Shown: positions 9,826 to 20,867 of the stretch, piece after piece
Layout: each line of letters starts with the position of its first letter
Position numbering within the stretch: position 1 is the stretch's first letter
NCBI GenBank assembly: GCA_904066235.2
Contig: CAJFCV020000006.1
Span: forward strand, 8,184,001 to 8,248,000
Length of the DNA stretch: 64,000 nucleotides
Direction: 5' to 3'
From: Bursaphelenchus xylophilus
Lineage: Eukaryota; Nematoda; Chromadorea; Rhabditida; Aphelenchoididae
The notes under the pieces: generated by a model
Database searches by the model: none
Told to the model about the DNA's origin: nothing
What the model saw: the letters and a program-made list of their open reading frames with translations, nothing else
Position numbers and translations under genes: made by a program

Positions 9826-12800
9826 TCATTTCTTCCCACAATGACTCGTATTTTCCAAGTTGTCCACCAACGCGGCTGTACTTTGTTCTGGAAGTGCCCA
9901 TAGAATATCGATCAATTTCACTTACCAGAAATGCATCGCCGACAAGTCCTCTGACAAGCCATCTCCACTATCACTTGGACCTTCCGGAATGGCGCTAATT
10001 GAGCTGAAATTTTAATATTTTGACCTTTCAATAATATTTTTTTTGAATTGTATGAAACACAAAGTTACGTACTCTCGCATCCTATAGGTTTCAATGGTCC
10101 TCTCTTGGCTCCAGACAACTCTTCGAAGAGTTTTTGGACCTTACCGTACTCTTCGTAGGCCTCAATGGTGAGGCCGGCATCTGCCTCTCCATCGGAGCAG
10201 TAATTGGACAGCCTTCTGCAGTAAGGTAGGTAGTCTCGACAACCTGAATTATAATGCATCAAGTTTATTTGCAATGGCAAGTGAATGGTTCATGGCAAAT
10301 GGTACGACGAGATAGTGCAATATTGCAAACTACAATATAAAAGGCATTCATAAGTTATGTGGTTGTGTGAGATGGAAATGAAATCGGCGTTCGTGTCGGA
10401 AAGGTGTACGTGCGATCAAAACTCTAAATTTCAGTGGTGTGATGGTGCATCGAATCACAAAATTAACATGAATTTCGTATAACTTACTGTCGTCATCGTG
10501 AACTTCATGTTGGAGGATTCCTTTCCCTCCAACGCCCGTGTATTCCACAAGATCCAGACGTGATGACTAAAACAATAATTGCATTAAGCTTAATTTTGAT
10601 TACATTTCGCTTCAAATAGGCTTCAGTGTCCCTGCTACTCAACTCCTGCATCACCAAGGCTCCCGAATCTGTTTTAACGCATTTCTTGAAGATCCCTTGC
10701 ACTCCTTGAATAATATTATTCAACGCAACTTCTTCCTTCTCATGCCAACACGCTTAAAAGAAGTCAGAGAGTGTTTTGTACAACCTACCGTATTCCACGA
10801 CCTCTGGGATTACAGTATTCCCATCAATTGTGTAGCCGCATCGCTTCATAACGTTCCCGTCTCTCCAAGTCTCCATAAATTTCCGGGTGAAAGTCGAGGA
10901 AATCTCACATCCACCTAAATTAATGCTTGACAAAAAAGTTAACCATACAAAAACAGTAACTATAAAGTAAACATACGCAGTGTAAACTTCATTGGTGCGT
11001 CCACTTGCCGACAAAGTAAAGGCTCACCATCGACGTAATGAACATTGCCCACGGCGACTACTGTATTCTCAATTAAACACCCTGCGATACAAAAATAAAG
11101 ATTACTTTTTTTGCAACATACCAAGTTTGATAACCGCTCCATGATCGCAGACATATCTCGCTTTCCCGGATCGACTCTCGAACGTCTCTCCATTCTGATA
11201 TGTCTGGCCATTGTATTGGCAATTGATGTCTGCAACCAAATAAAGTTTTACGAATTGCGCTTACAATCATCAGTCACATTGACAAGTCTGCATCCATCAA
11301 GAACTCGGCGACATTGGACCCATTGCCCGCGGATGTTCGAGTACGAAGCAACGCCGACATGAATGCCGTCCAGAGCGACGCAACCTAAAACAGAGAAACA
11401 AAATGGACGAGAACTCGTAAGCCGAATAGATAGACCAACATAAAAATAAGTAAGAGGACCCGGTTCTTTCCCGAAGAGATCTCTCGGCTCGCGTGTCCAA
11501 ACATGTACATACATAGTACTATATTTACATACGATATAGAGTTGTAACAGTCCGAAACTGAAACACTTTTCGCAGCAGCCAGCGCAAGGAAACTGCGGAA
11601 AAAAGTTTCATTTTTCGTTGCGATGCCCACGTTTCTGGCGACAGCACGCTCTTTCCTGCAGCGACAAGGCGTTTCATTCCTTCCCCCATTAATCTGATAC
11701 TGACCCAAAAATGGCAAGCAAAAAATGGGCTTTAATTAAGCGACATACAAATGGGAAAGATCAAGGGATTTAGGCCAAAGAAAGCTGTGATGATAAGATG
11801 TACAATCAAATCCAACTCTTTGGCTAACTGGTTGATAGGTTAGGAACAAACCAAATCAGATTCGACAGGCACGGAATGATGACATACACCTGTCATCATT
11901 CCATACGATAAAAGTCCTTACCAGTGCACAGCAGGTCTACCACAGCTCCCTGCCGTTGACAAGACATGATTTCTTCGGTTTGAAGTTCGGTTCTGAGACT
12001 TTCTGCAGGCACTTTTTTGGTGATAAAGTTGCCTTCCGTAAGTTCTGATCCGTTTGGCAGTTTACATCTTCGCCCTTAAAAGTCATCATATTTTTAATGG
12101 CTGCCAAGTTTTGATGAATTATCCGGTAAAACCCTTGTACAACGAAGTGAAAAGGCCCGAAAAAATTGTTATAGAAAGGTTCCGTTGTAGCGAGGTTCAT
12201 TTTGGCCTAGATTTCATTTTTTCGACACCTGAAACTGCTTTTCATAGACGAATTTCGTTGCACAAGAGTTCGTTGAACTGACAATTCACTGCGTTTTCAT
12301 AGTCATAAAATGTGAACGTACATTTGAATACAACTTTCTTGACCTTCTGGGCGTCTCCCACGCACTCCATGCTCTCGTGTTCTCCATTCTGATTTGTTAC
12401 AGTAAACCGCTCTCCGATCGCGACAATTGATCCTTTGTTGTCAACGCAGTCTGCAAGTGTGTGGGTAAAGCCCTTATTTGGAGATGAGAGGTGTCTGTTG
12501 TAACATAAACCTACGAGTAATCTTCAATTGGACCTTATCACTGAGCTCTTCTTTGACGCATTCGTATCTAAAATGCTTGCCCTTGTACGTCAGCCCTAAG
12601 GGAATTGCTGACCCATTCCCGGAATTCGATGGAACACAACCTGCAACATCATTCCAAGTCATCTTCTGACACTTATGCCATCATGAGCGATGGATTTGAT
12701 CAAAAATAATATTACCGATTGGTTTGATTTGCAATTCCCCATCCAAATCTCCTTCGGCGCATTGGAATTGAATAAAATTCTGGACGAATCTCTGGCCCAC

Positions 12801-12869
12801 GTGTTTACATCGACCAGCGCAGGCGTCGTATATCAACAGTAACAACAACCACGACACCCGCAGCCACAT
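9826..12869 (-). CDS. Secreted protein with MIG-18-like cysteine modules and C-terminal ShKT module
   Basis: Thirteen exons (12716-12869, 12515-12640, 12322-12450, 11922-12074, 11265-11384, 11122-11229, 10977-11081, 10789-10914, 10604-10752, 10488-10566, 10073-10243, 9926-10003, 9826-9887) join in frame to 519 residues. It starts with a signal peptide (MWLRVSWLLLLLIYDACAG) preceded by an acceptor TTCAG. About eight or nine modules of ~40 residues follow, each close to one exon in phase 1, of the form C-x-(N/D)G-x-x-(V/L)-x-x-G ... C, e.g. CVDNKGSIVAIGERF and CKLPNGSELTEGNF. This resembles the repeat of nematode MIG-18-type matrix proteins. The C-terminus has CRDYLPYCRRLSNYC and, one exon later, CQRTCRRC, an ShKT module. 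Likely an extracellular matrix or cuticle-associated protein. Family naming is from the cysteine pattern only. Confidence 0.78.
11873..11902. repeat. Perfect 12-bp inverted repeat in an intron
   Basis: GGAATGATGACA (11873-11884), a 6-nt spacer and its exact complement TGTCATCATTCC (11891-11902) form a hairpin inside the 537-nt intron 4 of the MIG-18/ShKT gene, about 20 nt from its 5' splice site. Confidence 0.7.
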
Positions 12870-14605
12870 ACCTGAAGATGGAAAGATTTATAAAACGCCC
12901 ATGCAGTGAATTAATCGTTATCTTCTACCGTGATAACTCAAGTCTTAAGCCTAAAATGTGTCTAAAATTAAAAATAAAACTGTCTCAAAATGTTGTTTGA
13001 ACAAGTCGACAAGAGGCACGATGATCAAGATGTTCCGCCTGCGCTAACCAATCCCTTTCTAATCCTATTTGTAGGATAAAAAATTGTAAAAAAACACGTC
13101 TTCTCGTTTTAAAGTGGCATAGCAGTACATGATGACAATTTGTCATTGGGGAAAAAATTTTTGTCGTTGCAGTTTCGTCATCATAACTATTTGACTTTGA
13201 TGGTACGGTAGTTAAGATAAAAACGGAACCCTAACGAGTTATCAAAAATAAGATATAGATGTTGCTGAATATTTATGAAAATGTGTTAAAAACTAGGAAT
13301 GAAGCCATCAAACGAAGACAATAGATCTTGGGCCCTTCAGCTTGACAGAACATGTCAAGCCTACGACAACAAATCAGCACTGAAAATTTATTCGTTACAG
13401 AAGGGGTTTGTTGTCCGGAGGTTTTCTTGGCCTAAAATTGGCTTTTGAGGCCCCAGAATTTCTTTGTCATACACCGGTTCCGTTGAAGGGATGTCGTCGT
13501 ACCGAGGTTGAATAACATTCTTTTTCCCACCCGAAACAACCTACAAGCCCTGACTAGTTTGCCCTCAGGGCTGATAGGATAAAATACGACAAACTAAACG
13601 CTTCGCAATCCATAAGCCGATTTAAAACCCCAGAGAGCCGTCGTCTGCCGTGACGCGCGTCTTCTGAATGCCCTCCGATTCTTGAAGAAGTGCACTTGAT
13701 CCAAAAGAATTAAATCCGCACTTAAAACATTCCAAAAGGGCTAGCTTCTTGAGGCGGGCTTATCTCCAAACAATGTACAACACTTCCTCGATGGCTGTGG
13801 AAACGCTGGAACAGCCGCGCAATCAGCGTTCGTCGGGGATCGAAGAGCTGGGAGCGTTGAGAACAAAATCATGCAACGTTCAGACGGCACAACTCAACGT
13901 TCAGGGTTCAAGGCGTACGAATGCTTCATGGAACCGTACAAGAATTTTTTTAACTTCAAATTCAGGATTTTTCAATCTGTAGATTAACATGACCTAATAC
14001 GGCAAAGTCTACCTAAACTTGCAATGGAGTTTTCAATGTTGTCGTAGACGTCGGCTTTATGGAGAGCGGGAAGTTTGCTTTTTGGAATGAAAAACCCCAG
14101 TCTTCATAACCTCGACCAATCATGATCGCAATGTAATATGTATACAGAAGTCAGACAAAAGTGTCTGTAATTTTTTGGGTCGTAAGGTTAACGAATTCAT
14201 TGTAATTCGGTGAAACGATGTAAATGAAAACTGTGTATGCCGGTAGAAAAATAATCGTAAACCTGTAGGTCAATGAAAAGCCCAGGGCCGGGATTTTTCA
14301 ACGACTTTGGCCGTGGCCGAAAAAATTGGCCAGGCCCGGCCGGACGACCACTTTGAATGAAAGTTTATGTGGACGTTGAGAAAGTTGTTTTCCATATGTC
14401 AGTTTTACAATTTCAATGTGACCGACGCGTGAAATTCGCGGCTAGTCGCTTCTTATCAACCAGGACTAGGATCTTCTCGTTTTGACGGCTTGCCACAAAA
14501 GCGAGCGTAATGCCACTATCGACTTTCCAAAAATATTTGCGAAATTATTTTTTGTTTGTCTGATTTTTCTCTTTTAGAATAGTGTCTGTTGTAACCCGGT
14601 GCACG
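12870..14605. other. Intergenic, no gene seen
   Basis: About 1.7 kb between the divergent MIG-18/ShKT gene and SYF2. Short open frames (for example near 13749-13982) have no recognisable product or splice support. A GC-rich self-complementary patch lies at about 14282-14345. Confidence 0.55.
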
Positions 14606-15602
14606 ATGTCTTCGACCGAAAATTCTGTCACCCAAGGAGCTTCTAATGATTCTTCAAAGAGGAATAATCCATATTTCTCAAAGAACCTCTCTAGTATAAC
14701 CAAGAGTTATAAAGATCGATTAAACGCGTTACACAAAAAGAGGGTAAGTGTTTTTAATATTTTTATCGTCTTCACAGGATGTTTGGTTGGCAATTGCTAG
14801 TGCCTTTGATGATATCTCCTGAGAGGGAGGTCATCAACTTCTTTACCCACTGCTTACGCTTACGGTCTTATAGTTTTAAACAAGCGTTAATTTCAGGAAG
14901 AGGCCAGAAAACTAAACCATGAACAAGTTGTCGAAGAAGATCGCATATCCAAATTGCCGAAGAATTTCGAAGCTAGAAAGAAGAGAAAGGAATGGGAATT
15001 GGAGGAGATGGAAGCAAGGAAGGAATGTGAAGAGAAAGGTGAAGACTTTGATAGAAATAAGGCGCTGAATATACAAGCGGACGTTGCCGACAAGATTGCA
15101 GCGTCGAAGAAGAGAAAAAAGAATCCTGATACTGGATTTGCAAGTAAGTCTTTGACCTTTGCTGAAGTATAACAACACATGCTTTTTTGTTTATTGCTCT
15201 TTTAGATTATGAGGCCATGTCAATGCGTCAGTACGAGCGATTAACCAACAACATCAAGCCGGATATGAAGACTTACCAACAGATGAAAGCCGTCGTGTAA
15301 GTTCACCACTTATTTTTCCCATTTATGTTTTTAGAGGAGAGTCAGAGTTCTACCCATCAGTCGACACACTTATTACTGGTTCTCACTATCCAACCGATAA
15401 AGCGTTGGGAAAACTATCAGAGGATGTGAAGGGACAAGCCAAGAAACGAGAACAGTACCACAGAAGGAGAATGTTCGATCCCGAAGCGCCCATCGACTAC
15501 ATCAACGAAAGAAACAGGAAGTTCAACCAGAAATTGGAGAGATTCTATGGAGAATTCACTCAGGATATCAAGGAAGATCTGGAGAGAGGAACAGCTATCT
15601 GA
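14606..15602 (+). CDS. syf-2: Pre-mRNA splicing factor SYF2
   Basis: Component of the NineTeen-complex/Prp19-associated spliceosome. Exons 14606-14743, 14897-15143, 15206-15296 and 15335-15602 give 247 residues, like human SYF2 (243). The acidic/basic helical region (ARKKRKEWELEEMEARKECE) is followed by NYEAMSMRQYERLTNNIKPD and SEFYPSVDTLITGSHYPTD, then KREQYHRRRMFDPEAPIDY and NERNRKFNQKLERFY, all strong SYF2 signatures. The ATG at 14606 is chosen because it is the first in frame after a TTTTAG acceptor at about 14577. An AATAAA-type signal lies at about 15637. Confidence 0.95.
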
Positions 15603-15966
15603 TCCGTTTTTACTCAGTAAAGTTTTACCCTATGTTAATAAAAGGGTTAATTCCAATTGGGTTCGATTTCACTTTTGTTACAGTAACACCAAACGTTAAC
15701 TCCACAAATTTATGAATGTATTAGCAACTCATGTATAAATAAAAAGGGAACAATAAGAAAGGGTGGTTATCAATGACGGTGGTCCTAAAAGGAATCTGGA
15801 TGAATACAGACAAAGGTCGAAAGAACCAAAACGATATTTCTTCCAAAGTTTAATAAAATAAATCAAAACCAACGGGGAGAGAAGATAAATGGACTGGACT
15901 AGGCTCATGGTTTAGTCCAAAAACAAGTAACGATCCGAGCCCCGCCCAAAACAATTCGAACACGCT

Positions 15967-17625
15967 TCAGAAGTAGTTGGAGATGTTCTGGGGCATCTCA
16001 TCGATTTCGGTGTTGTAGTAAGACTCGATTTCCTTGATGAGATTGTGATCCTTGGCTGTGGCAAAGTTGATGGCAACTCCCTTACGTCCGAAACGCCCAG
16101 AACGACCGATACTAAAAACTTTATACATCAGTAAAATACTTACCGGTGAATGTAGTTCTCTCGGTTGGCGGGCAAATCGTAGTTGATGACGACAGAGACC
16201 TGCTGTACGTCGATACCACGAGCCAACAAGTCAGTGGAGATCAAGACTCTCGATGAGCCGGAACGGAATTCCCTCATGATAACATCACGATCAGACTGTT
16301 CCATATCTCCATGCTGAAAAACAATCCATAAAAACCTGCTGTAAAACGTTGGAAACCCTATAACTTTCCCTAGCTTACCATGCACGAGACGGTGAACTTC
16401 TTTCCTTCCATCATCCGGGTCAATTCTTCGACCTTTCGACGAGTGTTACAGAAGATAACAGCCTGGGTAATGTTGACTGTATCATACAAATCGCACAGAG
16501 TATCAAACTTCCACTCTTCCTTATCGATTCTGATGTAGAATTGACGAATACCTTCAAGGGTAAGTTCCTCTTTCTTGATCAAAATCCTGATTGGGTCCCT
16601 CATGAAGCACTTGGTGACCTCCAAGACATCACTGGGCATAGTGGCGGACAACAGCACGGACTGAACAGTGGTTGGCATAGACTTGAAGACATCATAGATT
16701 TGGTCTTTGAATCCACGAGACAACATCTCATCGGCCTCATCAAGGACGAACATTAAGATATCGTCGGTCTCTAAAATAAAAACGTTAATCCTTAGAAGGT
16801 CTAAAACTTCAACAAGGAAAAGAAAAAAAAACTTACTCAGAGCTCCACGGGTGATCAAATCGGCGACACGGCCAGGGGTTCCGACGACGATTTGGACTCC
16901 ACTCTCCAATTTTCTTGCATCATCCCTCACATTGGTTCCACCAATGCAGGCATGAACCTTGACCTTCAGATAATCTCCTAAAGCGCGGATGACGATTTGG
17001 ATTTGCTGGGCCAACTCTCGAGTTGGGGCCATGATCAAGGCCTGCACTCTCTCTTTCTTCTCATCCACACGTTGGAGAACAGAGATGGAGAAAGTGGCGG
17101 TCTTACCAGTACCAGATTGGGCCTGGGCAATCACATCCCGGCCGGTGCAACAAGGAACAATAGCACGTTGTTGAATGGCCGAAGGCTCTTCGAAACCGAA
17201 GGAGAAGATACCACGTACCAAGTCCTCCTTCAGGTTCATCTGGTCGAACTTTTCGTAGACCTCATTGCAGTTGGACTCGATGACAGTGTCATCCGCCAAA
17301 GAAGTAGAGTTCACATTTCCTCTGAAATATAACAAGTTACATTTATTTGAAACTTTCCTTATTCTAGATGATTACAATGAATCACCAATGCTTGCGAAAT
17401 TCTTATAAAAATATGCAGAAGGTTGTAGGTCTGGAAGATGACCCATCTAGAGTTATATAGCAAAAAACTTCTAGCTCCTCATAATAAATGCGCAGGGCGT
17501 TACTCCCCTCAAAAATATTAATCATTACGATTATTCAAAAAAAAATCGTAATGACGCATTGCAAGTTGGCCTTCAAGTTGTCAAAACCACAAAATTTGAA
17601 AGACTTACGGTTGAGCATCAGTCAT
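15967..17625 (-). CDS. inf-1: Translation initiation factor eIF4A (DEAD-box RNA helicase)
   Basis: ATP-dependent RNA helicase of the eIF4F cap complex. Exons 17609-17625 (only 17 nt, MTDAQ plus two bases), 16837-17321, 16379-16770, 16144-16313 and 15967-16111 give 402 residues, the length of C. elegans INF-1. All helicase motifs are present: Q motif with [20 protein letters not shown] (Walker A), [24 protein letters not shown] (DEAD), LSATMP (SAT), [27 protein letters not shown] and [14 protein letters not shown]. It ends with NISNYF rather than DLI. The tiny first exon is preceded by a 5' leader with an acceptor near 17640. The 485 bp upstream is shared with the divergent PIX gene. Confidence 0.98.
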
Positions 17626-18110
17626 GATAGAGATGAAAACTGTTGATCAACGGATTTCGCAACCAAACGTAGCTTCAAGAATCGCCTTTGCCGCACTTTC
17701 CAAAAGTGCGAGAGATGAGGTAAATAAGATTACCTGAAAACAGCGTAAAATAAAGCTTCAAACGCGATAAACTCGATCAAATACTCAAAAGAAAGTGGTA
17801 AAAAATCTGGAAAAGGTATCCAAATATGAAACAGCGTGAAAACCCATGGAAAACGGTAATTTCGTGACGGAAGAAGAAAAAGGTTGGAAATTTTTTCGTC
17901 TGAATTTTTGCCGAAAATACAGTAAGCTGCTTGATTCGCGGCAATGGCGGGAGTTTGAATGCAAATTCTCTAGTGTTAAAGTTGACACGGAGCCAACTCT
18001 TTCTTTTTTCGCTTTATTTTTTTGGAAGGTTTCACACAAATTGAAAGAAAGGAAGTTGATCGGAGGATACCTCTTGTTTTTATGGCCAAGTCGGCGTAGT
18101 TGTGGCCAGA
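17626..18110. promoter_or_regulatory. Divergent promoter region between eIF4A and PIX
   Basis: 485 bp separate the two start codons. No TATA box or clear factor site was recognised. A small open frame on + (17846-18124) runs into the PIX start but has no known motif and is probably chance. Confidence 0.4.
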
Positions 18111-20641
18111 ATGAACGGGCATAGTGGGGAGCGGGAGATAAGGGCAATCGCCAAGTTCAACTTCGAAGGAAAGAACAATGATGAGGTAAAATATTTTTAG
18201 TTTTCCTATTATCGGTGTGTTTGCAAGACTAGTTGGCTTATAAGTACCAGGATTGCACGAGATTGGCCTATTGACATGCTTTCAGCTTACGTTCCAAAAG
18301 AATGATGTTATCACAATAACACAACAAATTGATGGCGGTTGGTGGGAAGGCAGTTTGGAAGGGCATGTGGGATGGTTCCCTTCGGATTATGTTGGAGTCA
18401 TTAAAACCGAGAGTGAGTATTCTATTGGTTGTGTACCTTTTCCTTTAGGTAGTGCAAGGTCGAATGGTGTGTCACATGATGCCATTGACGGAGTTCCGGA
18501 AGATCTGGAGAAACAGAAGGCTTTATTTCGAACAGCGATTGTTGAACAGTTTATTAAAGATGAAGCACAACATATTGGTGCTTTGGAAGAGGTCGCGAAC
18601 GTTATTCTGCCAGTTGTCTTCGAAGCCAAACTGTAAGTCGAAAGGTTTTTCATTAATTTTATGTTGTTTAGGTTTAATCCAACAGAACAAGCAGATATCA
18701 AGTCAAATCTTCTTGACGTCATTCACATAAAGCAGGACGTTTTGGGGAACCTTGAGGAGACTTTCGTGTAAGAATGTTGAGACGTTATTCTCTGGCTCAA
18801 CAATTTTAAGTACTATTGTTTTAGACGACCTATTATGGATCAAAGGATCGGCGATATTTTCCTTCGGAAGGCGGGTGAACTGAAGATTTTGCTCCGGATA
18901 TATTGCTGGAAACATCCCGTTGCAATCCATACAATAACAAAGAAATCAAAGAAGGCTGATGATAATCTGGAACGTCAAAGAAAGATTGATTCCGTTTTAA
19001 AAAAGGAGGAGAAAAGTTTCAAGGATTTGATAGCTGGATTAAGTCTGGTCTTCAGGCATACAGACAAATATGCCTCGTTTTTGTTGGAAGTCGAACGGAA
19101 CACCAGCCAAAGTCATCCTGATCTCGGAAATCTTCATAGGGCTTCGATTGTTTACAGAGAGATAGCGGTAAGCTGATTTGTGTTTGTTTTATTGCTTTTA
19201 GGAAGATTGTGTTGGTATGAGAAAGCAAAAGGAACTTCAGTTAGAATTTCTCAATTCCGGATTCCTCGAGAAGGCTGTTGGAAAGGATCACCAAGAAAAA
19301 CTGGGACCTTTAATGCATTTCACATCGGTTACAGTAACACAGCCAAATCAACAAGATCCTGACGCAGTTTTGGATCGGTTAGTAATGTTATTTTTTACGT
19401 AAATGAGTGATTATATTGTTTGTAAACTTATGATTTAGGTCAGTTGTTTTGTGTTCAAAAGCCCTTTTGTTATTGGAGCCGTCGATTGAAAAGAATACCT
19501 ATATTCTGAAGGAGAAACTAGCCACAAACGGGTTAATAGCGGCCAGGGAGGAGAATTCGTTACGAATATCTTTTGTTAAAGGTATGTGATGTTAATGCTT
19601 TTTATTGTGCTTTAGATAACAATCACATTCTGATCGTCTCCTGTCTCTCCGCCGAAGATTTCTACAGATTTAATTTGGCATTGGACGGATGCCAAGGAAT
19701 TGAAGTGACCACGAAGTCTGTGAATCCAACTCCAATTCCTTCGACTCCCGATTCAACGGACAATCATAACGTCGTATCTGATCTTCATAGGTCTCTGAGG
19801 CCGCCATTGTCAAAGAAGAACTCTGTTAATTCGAATGGGGGATTAAATCATGAACTTGAGATGATTGATCCCGATTCTTTTGGCCAGTCATTTGATCTGT
19901 CAAGAAGTTCATCGTTCAAACCATTGCATTCTAATCTGGATCAGAAGGATCGAAGGTCCAGACCGTCCAAATTATTCTCCGGATTTTGTCTTCGACCAAT
20001 TCCACCGAACAAAAGCGCTGTGGCATTGCAAACTTCATCGTCGTCGAGCAGTATCAAGCTGAGAAAAGGATGTAAGTTTACTTTTCTTATAACTTTGTTA
20101 TGAGTTTAGTGACTGCTGAAGAACAGGAGGACGCGTATCTCTTCAAAATTATCGAGGGATACTGTGGACCCCCGAGCTCGTCTAATAATGTGTCAAAATT
20201 CAACTCCAGAATGAATGTTTCGTCTTCTTCATTACATCACAAGCCACAAGTTTACATCGAGGAAGTGAGACCTCAAGTGATCGTTGCTGGCGATGAGAAG
20301 TTGCTGATAGAGGAAGCTACAGATGATGGGGTAGTTTTCAAAGAAAAGACATTGGTAGATACTGTTTATGATATGAGCACCAGAATGACTGCATTGGAAA
20401 AGGTAATTATAATTGATGATTTATGTTATACTTGAAGAGCACGGGTAATATGAGTTTTGGCTTGGAATATAAGTTGTGTTAAATCATTTCCACGTTTTAG
20501 CAAATCCATGACTTGACAAAAATCGTGATCCAAGAGCAGAAGAATCGCCGCCGTCTGGAGGAAAGTCTCCGTCGCCAGAGTAATAATTATTCCCATACCT
20601 CATCTCCTAAGCCAGAGTTAATAGAAAGTACAAGTAGTTAG
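18111..20641 (+). CDS. pix-1: PIX Rho guanine-nucleotide exchange factor (beta-PIX/ARHGEF7)
   Basis: Activator of Rac/Cdc42 that works with GIT and PAK at adhesions. Ten exons (18111-18185, 18286-18412, 18449-18632, 18672-18767, 18825-19167, 19202-19377, 19439-19581, 19616-20071, 20110-20402, 20501-20641) give about 677 residues. Residues 8-65 are an SH3 domain (FQKNDVITITQ, GGWWEGSLEGHVGWFPSDYV). A DH domain follows from about residue 85 to 260 (AIVEQFIKDEAQHI, IYCWKHPVAI, LDRL-type end), then a PH-like domain to about 370 (HILIVSCLSAEDFYRFNLAL). A serine-rich linker leads to a C-terminal basic coiled coil (EKQIHDLTKIVIQEQ, RRRLEESLRRQ), the PIX multimerisation segment. It leads a + strand run of four close genes. 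Confidence 0.9.
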
Positions 20642-20867
20642 ATGTCTACGTGTCTAAACCAACGCCTTACATACCATATTTGTCCTATACGTCTTACATG
20701 TAGCATATTTTGTTCAGTGCCTTATATTGTACAATAAAACGGATGATTACTTAGTATGGAGTTTTGGAGGGCGATTGCAATGGTTGATTCCGGCTATTTT
20801 GATGTTATTTTGTGGTGTTCTATGAAGGTTTATTGTGTTATATATAGAGTGATCATTGATTTTCAGC

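Noticed and set aside
13749..13982. 77-codon open frame in the 12.9-14.6 kb spacer
   Set aside because: No splice support, no motif, and ordinary length for chance frames in this composition.
15005..15180. Minus-strand hydrophobic frame opposite SYF2 exon 2
   Set aside because: Antisense shadow of the lysine/glutamate-rich SYF2 codons; gives an artificial Phe/Leu/Ser run.
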